Below, in pieces: positions 23,111 through 33,329 of a stretch of 64,000 nucleotides of DNA (positions are counted from its first letter, which is position 1; the number at the start of each line of letters is the position of its first letter). The DNA comes from Capitella teleta (Eukaryota; Annelida; Polychaeta; Capitellidae), in NCBI GenBank assembly GCA_000328365.1, contig KB299856.1:181166-245165 (forward strand), given 5' to 3'. Made by a program: the position numbers and the translations under genes. A model generated the notes under the pieces. It was not told where the DNA came from. It saw only the letters and a list, made by a program, of their open reading frames with translations, and made no database searches.

Positions 23111-26100
23111 GAAAGATATAGTTCTCGACATGGGGAGCCATTTCTGTAACCACATCGCGATGAATTGTGGCTTGTGGAATAAATATAAGACATATAAATA
23201 AAGTTGTTGTGACTTGCAGAACTGCTGCAATTTCTCAAGACAATTGCTTCAAGTGTGGAATGGTGATAAAGCAATCAGCCGGCGACTGCGCTGAACGCAG
23301 GCGACAGAAACTGATACGCTATCTTACGCAGGTCATGTGGTCTCAGATAGTGGTTATCTGGATCAAAACATGGACCTGGGGTGACCAGTACTGACCACTG
23401 TATAGGTCATTGACAAAAGATACCAAATTTACATGCGTTCGGTTTAGGTTTCGTGTGAGTTGTGACCTCCTATTTCGATTACTCGGGATACTTTTTTTTC
23501 GGGGGGGGGGGGTGGGGGTGGGGGGAAGGGGTGAAGGGAGTATTATACGAGTACTCCGGAAGAGATCGAATCAGAAAAATTACATCTGGAAAGGATTTTC
23601 GTCGCCGCGTGAAATATCACGCGAAACCTCATTCATGGAATGATATTATTCCTGGTAGACGTATTTTTCTTTCTTCCCAGTCTGACTTTTCAAGGCGCAT
23701 TATTTTCAACTGTATTATATCCCCTCCCTCGCCCCAGGCAAGTGTTATCTCAGCCATTATCTGTAACATTTCCGCGGTTATAATCGTCCATTATAGCGAA
23801 TAGAAAAAATATAAATGAGTGTTACAAACAGCAATTATTCATGCAGTAATGCCTCCCAAATTCATGAATGATTTTTCTCTTCTTAAAAAAAAGAGCACAT
23901 TTACAGCATTATTTTCCATGGTACTAAGAAAGAAAAATCCATGTTGTATATATTAGATATAAGTATATCACTTGCAGCTGGTATGAATACATCAACATAT
24001 AATATTACATAACGGCTGCCCTTTGGGATCGAAAGCAGTGATTGAACATGGACTGACCAGGAATCATCCCCAAACAATCCCCAGCGAATCATGCAATCGA
24101 ATTTAGGAGAAAAAACAAGGCGTAAATACACTTAGCAGATCAAGAGGCTCAGTCTGTGTTTAATCCTAAGCAGCCACAGACCCTTACATAAACACCTCCC
24201 AGCTCTGACTCCATTGAAGTTCGGATGCGATCAATCCGGGTTTATTTCTCTAGGATGCCAGAGCCATGTGGTGCCGTCATGAGTAAAGAGTCATGGATGT
24301 GAGCTGAGGATGGATACCCTCACGGTATTTACTGTGATGAGGTGGAGCGGTGGTTGCGAGAGGCCGCAGAGGGTTGAGATTTGGGCGGCGAAGATGAGGG
24401 CCTTTGAGGGTGTCTATGTCGTCTGGCGTTGGGAGGTCGTAAAAGAGGGTGATTCCGGGTGACCGGGATATTAGCGCTGTGTACCCTTCGTTATGAGGGA
24501 CAAGGGGGTTGCAAATGAGCCGTATATGGCACGCGCTTACAGGGGACAGAGTGCATGAGTTAGCATGAGAAGAAGCTGACGTTATTCATACACAGAATGA
24601 GAGAGCATTCTGCAGCAGTGGAGGTATAATTTGATTGACAGATGAAACCCGAATGCAATGCCGAGAGGGCGTGGCCTGTCGATCACACACTATATGTGCA
24701 AGTATAAGGATCTAAATGTCAACATTACTTTGCAATAGAGTTCACTGTATGGCATGTATACCGCACAAAGAGTTTGGCATTGATATAAGCGAATTGCGAG
24801 CTTCGCTGTTTGATCTTGCATGTCTGTTTTTGACTATCTTAGTGCATAGGAGTTCTATTCGCTTGATTAATTCGTTTACAGTTGTGGATTCCGAGGGGTG
24901 CTATAACTCATAATGGAGTATTGCACGGAGTAGACGGCAGCATAATAAATGTATAGAGCGTTAACAAGATTGTACCATAGTTCATCAATGTTATATAACC
25001 CTGCTAATGCGATAACAAGATTGTATCATAGTTCATCAATGTTATATAACCCTGCTAATGGCGCATGGCTTCTGTGATTGAAACAAGCAAAAGGGATCCG
25101 CTGCTATAAACAAGGGTACACCTGGCCGTAAGATATGCAAGCTTTTCAGCGTTTATTTACCTTCAGCACACATTAAAGGGATCAAATACTAAATATTTAC
25201 CAAAGTACCAGATGCGAGATGCAGCAGAGCTATCAATCACTGAATCGGAAACTTGCAGCATCGTGAACACTGCTCACGCTCCGTGTCTAAAGGTGTCTGA
25301 TTGCATTTCTAAAATCATTCGCAGGTGTGCAAGTATTTGCCAGTTCTGTCGCTGACAATAAGATACTCGGCGATCAGGTTGAAGCGGCGTCTGAACTTGA
25401 TTAGCACTCTGATGGAAACGAAGGCAACACTTCCCTTGAGCCGTGGTGCACAGGGAGGAGATAGGGGCGGGGGGAAGCACTAATCAACATCCGCACTCTG
25501 TCGGCGTTCAGATCCATCAAAGTACGGAGCAAGGCGCCGCTTATCAGTTCAGGTGAGGCAGAAGCAACTCAGCTACATCGTGTTGGCATTCAGAGCTATG
25601 TGCAAAGTAACAAACCCCGAACGCTGATACTCTTCATGCTGAACAGTAAGCTATTTCTCAGGGAGAGGTGCTGCTTCGATCGACAATAGGTCAAATGCTG
25701 ATGATGGACAAGTGATGACTCCATTCTTCCCTCGCCAATACGGATCGCTACATAATTATGTTCATTATAATCATGTGTACACACACGTTTGGGTGTACAT
25801 TATGTGCCATGCGTCAAACCTCCTTACCATGCATTCTCTGAGCTGTGCTATTGCCAGAAGGCAATACCGATACATACTGTTCAGACCGGTTGGTAGGCCT
25901 TACATAGTCTACTATTGACAGGCATTTTCACGAATTCATCCAGTGGATGGAAGCCGTTATGATTTCGAAGCCTTAACGAGAGGGACTATGCGTTATGAAT
26001 TCTGTTACACACAAAAGTCAGATCGCATTGGTTGTTCATCGGTCTCCGGCGCTACTGAAAAGAAGCACGGGGCACACTGATGAAAACTCACCCCTATTTT

Positions 26101-27663
26101 GGTACATCCATTTCACTCGAATTCGCAGGACGTCACTCGGAATTCCCAAGATAGCTCACAAGACGAGGCGAGTGAAAATTAATTCACCGTATTTGCTGAA
26201 TACGACCAGTTGACTAAATGTTACTATAAATAGCAGCCAATGAGATACCACCTGTCATCGGTGTGTGCCAGGGAACAAGTGAAGCATTGTTTGCTGCCGC
26301 GTTCGGATGTGATATTTCACACGGAGCAGGTTCGGATGAAATTCACTTTGTAATTATAATTTCTGCGAAGAACACGATGGCATGGACTTTCGGAATGGAT
26401 CACTCAGATTGACAGATCTCCCACGCTCGAATCTGGAAAATGAAAAAATAAACCCTTCATGACGAGTAATATCAAATCAGCCGAAAACTCAATTGCCACC
26501 AAAACGCCCATGGAATTCACCGCCAAATCGACACTCACAGCTGCCTTTCACATTCTAATGGGAGTCACCGTGAACTTTATCATTTGATCATTGATCTCAG
26601 CAGATCAATGCCAACGAAGAAGAAAAGATGAGAGAATCCCAAGCCATCATCGTACATCAAGGAAATTCATCGCACCGTACACTCGGTTGGATCCACAACA
26701 TATATCTGTCAATAAAGACAATAGACCCAGAATCGAAAGTTCATCGATATACCCTCGTATACAGATTACCCTTAGTTTTAGCAAGCGTGTAACACTGTAG
26801 TCCACGGCGCCTCCAAGCGCAAAATAAAATAAATTATTGTTTTAATTGCATAAAGTTATAAGTATACATGTAGTACAATATGCTAAATATTGTAGGCCTA
26901 GTAATATCTATTTGATTGTAATCATGAAGGTTAACCTTAACCTTCGACAACATACAAATTTCTATGCAAGTATAATGACATACTGCCACTGGATTGGTTG
27001 TTGTGGCATCTCCAGGGATTTGTCCAGGCGGCCGTTCATATAATTATTATGTCTGTGGTTCTTTTCTAAATCTCTTTTTCACATGTACGTATAAATTACT
27101 TTTAATTGTGTTGTGAGATAATGCCAATGGTGTATGTAATTAAGTCATTGCAATTACGGCGTCCTCCGCACTGGGAAATGTAGAGTGATAAATTGCCAAT
27201 TTTATATATCGATCCCTAATTTCTGAAGTTCACAACCCATCATGCATCATTACAATGTATCACATGCATCCAGGAACAAGACAAACCACAGACCAGTCGG
27301 ACTCGAGGTATTTGTGAAACGGAACTCGTGGGATAGGTTAGTCGATCCCAGCGATTCATTTCATCACCTTGAACACGTTTCCCGCCTACCATATGATGCC
27401 CACGTGTGTTGGGAAAGTTGGGTTTAATTGGACGCATGCGCCGTCTTTATTGTTTCTGAAAAGCATCGTGGGTGGGCCTTCCTTCTCATCTGCAACCCCG
27501 ACACTGTGCTTCGTGTTGCAGGCTTTCGACGCCGAAATAATAAGACGTCAATTTACATAAGCAATGTGTAATGAAATGGCCCCCAGCAATGTTCATGGCT
27601 GGAATACAAAACATTGCAGAACAAAGGGTGTGGGTTCAAATTCTCTTTAGAAGATAGGAATAC

Positions 27664-27696
<33 letters not shown>

Positions 27697-28249
27697 AGGG
27701 GATTTGTCGAATTTTGTCTGCTCGCCTATTCAAGTATAATTGAAGTTTGAATTCTCCCCGAACTCGAATCAATAAGTTAAACAGAAGTAATTATGATACC
27801 AATTTTAAATCACTTCCCAATCATCATATTCGAGCACCGATACAATTTAGATCCACACATCGTGGAAAAACTGAATTATGTTATATTATCTGTCTTACTT
27901 TCTACTTTATGAACGCATGCACTCCGAAAAAGATGAGATTCTAAGCAGAAAATATTTCAAAACGTGCTGCACTATTAGGCACGAACGAACAGCTACAACT
28001 GGCACATGTTAATGCAATTTCCATATTTCATCACCTACAATTCATAAATTCATGTCGATTCGCATTTCGCAATCCCACCAATGTGCGTGACACACATTTG
28101 TCAAAATAAAACTGAGACAGATTCAGCTTGACATGTGCGACATGACCAGATGTTCGCTTGACCTGTGACCCCAGACGAAGTGCCAACCTATTGTCAATGA
28201 GATATTAACCTGGCGAAGTTGGCTTAGATTTTTTTTTATTCTCCATCCA
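23111..28249. other. Gene-poor region
   Basis: No gene recognised. Contains a G-run block near 23503-23530, a 51-base tandem duplication at 24962-25063 and a 29-base T run at 27666-27694 with a weak B-box-like word (GGGTTCAAATTC) just before it. Short ORFs show no family resemblance. Confidence 0.45.
24962..25063. repeat. 51-base tandem duplication
   Basis: Two adjacent 51-base units, 24962-25012 and 25013-25063, both beginning TAACAAGATTGTA, differing at only a few bases. Confidence 0.9.
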
Positions 28250-28262
28250 AATTATATAAAAG
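28250..28262 (+). promoter_or_regulatory. TATA box of the secreted repeat-protein gene
   Basis: ATTATATAAAAG lies about 40 bases before the start codon at 28294. With initiation about 30 bases downstream the 5'UTR would be only 10-20 nt. Confidence 0.6.
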
Positions 28263-28293
28263 TGGACATCAGCGATTAACAAGCATTCAGAAT

Positions 28294-29923
28294 ATGATGA
28301 AGACTTTCATTGCTCTGTCGTGTCTGCTCGCCTTGGCCTCTGCTGCCTCTCTGCCCAGCACATACCATGGGCGATACTCGGGTGAGTTGAGCGACTGCAC
28401 TTCCATGAATATACCGAAGAGAAATATCGAACCCTTCATTTGGCTATCAAATTCAACAACAAATGGCTGGATTCGTGTTTTATCTATTTTGAAGATGTTT
28501 GAGGGCACTAGACAACAAGCATGTTGGACAGTCGTTACGTTCCACCTAATAATTTATCATTAGTACATGAATGCACCGAATTCACTCATCAAATTTTGTT
28601 TTCATCCACACGATTTCGATTTCCAGGGAAATGCGGCAATGACGGACTCTACTACAACGACCAGTCATCCTTCGTCGTCTGCTTCAGTGGCAATGCATAC
28701 ATCCAGCCATGTGCTCCAGGCAGTCTGAACTCAGCCTACGAATCTTACGAATATGGAGCCTCCTATAAGTACAGAGATTTCTGTGATGTCAACTTAGTGG
28801 ATGATGGATACAATGTGAAGAAGGGATACGGAGCTTCAAAGCAAGAGGTATTGCAGCCATCATAACAACTTACTATACAGCTATATGCATATAGTCTTCA
28901 TTATCTGGCAGATCAACGCATGCGTAATAAATCCCATATTACATGAATTTATAGTTACAAATATACGTTCTATTCCAGTACCCAAAAGCACCAAGCCATC
29001 CCATGAAGACTACATACACTGAAACGACAACTTACCAGGAAAAGCCTTCATACCCAGAGACTCCCAGCTACCCATCAAAGCCCACTTACCCAGAGACTCC
29101 CAGCTACCCATCAAAGCCCACTTACCCAGAGACTCCCAGCTACCCATCAAAGCCCACTTACCCAGAGACTCCCAGCTATCCATCAAAGCCCACTTACCCA
29201 GAGACTCCCAGCTACCCATCAAAGCCCACTTACCCAGAGATTCCCAGCTACCCATCAAAGCCCACTTACCCAGAGACTCTCAGCTACCCATCAAAGCCCA
29301 CTTACCCAGAGACTCCCAGCTATCCATCTAAGCCCACTTACCCAGAGACTCCCAGTTACCCATCAAAGCCCACTCACCCAGAGACTCCCAGCTATCCATC
29401 AAAGCCCACTTACCCAGAGACTCCCAGCTACCCATCAAAGCCCACTTACCCAGAGACTCCCAGCTACCCATCAAAGCCCACTTACCCAGAGACTCCCAGC
29501 TATCCATCAAAGCCCACTTACCCAGAGACTCCCAGCTATCCATCTAAGCCCACTTACCCAGAGACTCCCAGCTACCCATCAAAGCCCACTTACCCAGAGA
29601 CTCCCAGCTACCCATCAAAGCCCACTTACCCAGAGACTCCCAGCTACCCATCAAAGCCCACTTACCCTGAGACTCCCAGCTATCCATCTAAGCCCACTTA
29701 CCCAGAGACTCCTAGCTACAATCAGGCTTCCAGCTACCCATCCAAGACCGCCTACCCAGAGATGTCCAGCTATGATCAGGCTTCCAGCTACCCGGTCAAA
29801 GCCACTTATCATCGGGAGTCCACCAGCTATGCTAAGGATTCTTACTACCCTTCATATCCTGCTAGATCCCAGTACCCTAGCTACCCACAAGAATATCCTA
29901 CAGTCAAGAACTCTTGGTCATGA
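28294..29923 (+). CDS. Secreted chitin-binding-like protein with Pro/Tyr 12-mer repeats
   Basis: Three exons inferred: 28294-28381, 28627-28847, 28979-29923; 417 residues. Exon 1 gives a signal peptide (MMKTFIALSCLLALASA). Exon 2 encodes one peritrophin-A/CBM14-like unit: GLYYNDQSSFVVCFSGNAY, then QPCAPGSLN, then FCDVNL. Four of the usual six cysteines are present. Exon 3 is a low-complexity tail with about 18 copies of the 12-mer YPETPSYPSKPT, then a degenerate Tyr/Ser/Pro end. Such proteins bind chitin or polysaccharide in extracellular matrices; Pro/Tyr repeats suit a cross-linked or adhesive fibre, but that is inference. The tail lacks Cys. Splice phases (1, 0) fit. The 244-nt first intron has open frames that are not coding. 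Confidence 0.85.
29050..29725 (+). repeat. 36-base tandem repeat array
   Basis: About 18.5 copies of a 36-base unit (CCATCAAAGCCCACTTACCC plus 16 more bases) with few differences, nearly all silent or third position. The minus-strand MGSWESLGKWAL open frames are shadows. High uniformity indicates recent expansion or conversion. Confidence 0.95.
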
Positions 29924-30361
29924 ATTGTGTACCAATAGGCAACTTTCGACTAAAGTAAGTTGTTGTTTCTAGCAGAACCAAACTGAATACTGAATAACCT
30001 TCTTCCTTCCAGATGTGACTTCCCATAAATGACTGGCTTGTCTTTTTGAGTTCAGATACGAATAAATAGCTAATTTTAAGAAATTCATTTGAATTATCAC
30101 GTCTTGCACCAGGGCCGGATTTCACATGCCTCAAAAACCGCAGGGTCCCTCCCGTCTTGATTAATGCATGTTAATCTGAGCTATTAACCGGTCCTGTCGG
30201 TCCACCAGTGTCCACTTTTGACCTTTGGTTCATTTGTTTTGAGCCACGTACTGGAATGGACCGAGTGTCCCTTGGCACCCAGTGTGGTATACCTCGGGGC
30301 CTATAAGCCTATAATAATACAATGATTGGCTGTTACTCAACTTACTCGTGATCATATTTGA
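29924..30361 (+). other. 3' region of the secreted repeat-protein gene
   Basis: AATAAA at about 30060 is a probable polyadenylation signal. A GTAAGT at 29956 and TTCCTTCCAG ending near 30012 could mark a 3'UTR intron. Confidence 0.45.
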
Positions 30362-30422
30362 TCATTGTCTAACGAGCAGACGACGGCCACGCCACCAGTC
30401 GGTCGGAGCGGCCAACTGGGTG
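30362..30422 (+). repeat. Short hairpin-forming repeat, copy 2
   Basis: Second copy of the element at 11866. The first stem becomes TTGTCT / AGACGA (one G-T wobble), and the second hairpin is stronger here (GGTCG-GAG-CGGCC). Situated about 440 bases after the repeat-protein stop codon. Confidence 0.6.
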
Positions 30423-30927
30423 TTACACTATGCATATTTGATCGGGCAAGAGTAGTTGAATAGAGTAGATGATAGAACCTTTGTATTGGGTCACAGACCT
30501 TCATACAGAATGTGTGCCTGATTTGCCTGAGATACGATTCATGTATTTCACGCTCACTTCGGCACTGAGAAGTGTTAGACGAAGACGGAAGCACGGAAAG
30601 ACTCACAAAGTTCTAATATATTCTTGAAGATGAGACAGTTAGGAAAAGTACGTTATGATTGTAATACATGAGATACATATGAATCCATTGAGTGCGTTAT
30701 GATGCACTCTTTCAGACAATTTCAACCTACATATCTCTCAATAGGACTGCAGAAGCTTCAAACTCCTCAATCTCTCACAGAAAGAAGACTTACACAATTC
30801 CGACATATCTCCTAATTTAATGTGCTAGTGACAATATAGTCATTTTGAGCCAATTATGTGAAGAATACACCACAAACAAAATTGACTGTCAAACAAAAGT
30901 CAAACACTCGACGCATTTACAAGCAAA
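30423..30927. other. Intergenic, no gene seen
   Basis: No coding region. Two CGTTATGAT words at about 30650 and 30694 lie 44 bases apart. Confidence 0.4.
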
Positions 30928-30933
30928 TTTATT
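30928..30933 (-). terminator. CHMP2 polyadenylation signal
   Basis: AATAAA on the minus strand about 160 bases beyond the CHMP2 stop codon. Confidence 0.55.
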
Positions 30934-31091
30934 CAAAACAATAGTTATGAGCATATATGAGGGGAAAATAAAGTAAATTTTTTGTATAAAAGATTGACAT
31001 TAAGAAATCACTGAAATGACACGTGGGGGCAAATATCTACACAACATTTACTTCATGTACACATCCTGGAGAACACAAAATGAGAACAAGA

Positions 31092-32192
31092 TCATTGTCG
31101 TCGAAGATTCTCTAATCTGGCCTCAAGATCTGCGTCCGCGTCTGAAATTCCCTCAGCTCCTTCCGGAGACTTATCTTTCTTGCCTGCACCTGGCAATTCT
31201 GGAGGGGAAGAAAATCAGAATTTACAAGTAATATATTTAATGTTTAAACAATGTTATACCAAAATGGATAGTGCTGTTAGAATACCTTTCAGGATAAGAT
31301 ATTTCATTTGCATAATTCAAATGGCAAGAATTATATAGAAATACTGATGAAATTCAAAAGCAAACAAACCTGAAACCTCCTCGCCGAGCTGTAAGCCGAG
31401 TTCATTGAGTACCTGACCGACGATGGCCTCACTGAAAACAGAGTCAAGAGTCGGAAATGAGAGAAAAAAAAAGGCTCAAAAGTACAAACCTTTCTTCCTC
31501 ATCATTCTCTTCTCCCATTGTGTCATCAATGACATCATTCATCATCTCCTCCTTCATCTCCATGATTTCTGTCTGTTTCTCAAACTCCATCATAATCTTC
31601 TGAATTTGTGGCAATTTAAGCTGGAAAAAAAAAATCAATCCTGTAAAGCCATTATAGATTGCAAATTCATTCATTAACCCATATAGGTAGATCTTGCAGA
31701 AATTGAGCAATAGCACAGAATAATAATGCTCACCTGTTTATTCATGGCAACCATGGCTTTCGTGACGCCTTTCATGGCCTGAGCCATTGTGTCCGTGCAT
31801 TTCAGGGTCTGCAGCTTCAAGGACACAGCCTGGATGTTTGCCTTCATCACAATGAATTTCTTCACGTAGTTCCTTGTTCGGACTAAATCCAACGCCATGA
31901 TTTTAACTGCGTCCTACAAAGATTGATGATGTTAAAAGATGATACCACTACATCCTGAATAATTTAGATATTTTAACAGAATCGTGAGACATTTTCCCCA
32001 CAGAATGAGATTTCCTACCATTTGTCCTTGATTTGCCATTTTTTTAATGTCAATTTTGATTTTATTTTCCTGCTGTTCCAAACGCTGCCTCTCCCTGTCA
32101 AGGTCCCTCATGGCTTTGTTGAGCGCTCGTTGGTTCTGACGAAGTACCTCCTGAGGAGTCTTCTTTTTACCAAACAACCATTCAAGCGGCAT
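31092..32192 (-). CDS. chmp2a: ESCRT-III subunit, charged multivesicular body protein 2a
   Basis: Five exons on the minus strand: 32019-32192, 31734-31913, 31490-31620, 31370-31431, 31092-31198; 217 residues (human CHMP2A 222). N-terminus MPLEWLFGKKKTPQEVLRQN matches the family start; an in-frame ATG further upstream was rejected for that reason. The basic helical core includes AIMALDLVRTR-type and ANIQAVSLKLQTLK stretches, then MAQAMKGVTKAM and LKLPQIQKIMMEFE, a strongly conserved Vps2 segment. An acidic region follows, then the C-terminal MIM1 motif DADLEARLENLRRQ that binds the VPS4 MIT domain. CHMP2/Vps2 caps ESCRT-III filaments and recruits VPS4 in endosomal sorting, cytokinesis and membrane repair. 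Introns of 58-171 nt are longer than in most genes here. Confidence 0.97.
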
Positions 32193-33329
32193 ATTGCAAC
32201 TGCAAAGATACAGTGAATACATTACAGCCAGTCTTACAACAGTTTCATGGTCAATCGGTAAACAAAATTGTTATTTATCTGGAGTTGATGGATTAACGTA
32301 AATTTATCACAGCCTTTGTGACGTTACGTCCTTCCAGTCTACTTAGAATATGATAAGTGTCTGATAATCTGATTCAGCCTGCAAGCATTCACTGCATGTG
32401 AGATTCACAAAATGATACAGTACATTTAATTACTCACAGACTGAATCATTTAATTTAACTCTGTTCAATAATAATAATCATGCGTGCATATTATTGATCA
32501 AGGTGTACGTCAATCAATAATTATAATACAAGTAATTAAGTCCATCAGGTTTCTGTCTTTTCTATTATCAGCGGCAATCACATCGGCTTGACACCAATGA
32601 CATTGTCACTGATGGTGTGACACCTATCATTTGAAATGTGACCCCTCGAGCCGAAGCCAGCACTAAGTCTCATATAGTCACATTTTAAGGTAATAATGCC
32701 TCTTAAAAGCTGATGAATCCATTCAGCTTGATGCAAGAATTATCTCAATCAGAGCAATAGTTCAAAAGTTTCAACCTATTTACTGATAAGTCCATACAGG
32801 ATACTTGTATGTGAGGAAAGATGAATTTTTTTTTTTATTTCGCCATGAAAACATGAAAATCAACTTTATGAAGCCATCTGACCTCTCAAGCTTGTTTCTC
32901 GGGAATATGCTCAGCGACTTAGTGGGAGTTTAGGTGCGAGGGGTCACAAATTTAACCCTGTCCCAACCATCAGTCCAGAAGCAAGTATAATCAAATAATC
33001 ATTACTTATAATCACAAATATTATTATAAATCCTTAGTCTTCATCCTTATTCAGCTATCGAGTTGTTTGCAGCCTGTTGAGTGTTGAGCGCTTCAACAAT
33101 CAAATCAGTTTGCTGTGTAAAACTTATATAGACTCAATGTAGCAATTGGAGTCTTGGAAACGAGACTAAGAGCAAGAACCACTAAGACTAAGAGTGACTC
33201 ACATTCAGTGAGTCACACAGATCAAGCCAGTAATTCAGTGAGACTGAGACTCAAAAGTCACAGTCAAACACAGTGACACACAGTCGTGACAAAGCTCCCC
33301 ATAGGTTGCGAGCTCCCTAGGGAGTGTAT
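32193..33329. other. Upstream flank of CHMP2
   Basis: No gene recognised. Presumed CHMP2 promoter at the left. A quasi-repetitive CACTAAGACTAAGAGTGACTC-like patch occurs at 33160-33300, and a 12-base palindrome CTCCCTAGGGAG at about 33313. Confidence 0.4.

Noticed and set aside
22294-23274. Open frames of up to 326 codons rich in Ser/Leu/Pro on the minus strand
   Set aside because: They are translations of the polypurine tract's complement; open only because of skewed composition.
27600-27700. SINE with 29-base T run
   Set aside because: Only a weak B-box (GGGTTCAAATTC) and no A-box at proper distance.
32193-32222. Upstream in-frame ATG of CHMP2 (MYSLYLCSCN...)
   Set aside because: The family starts at MxLLFGxxKTP, which matches the ATG at 32190-32192.
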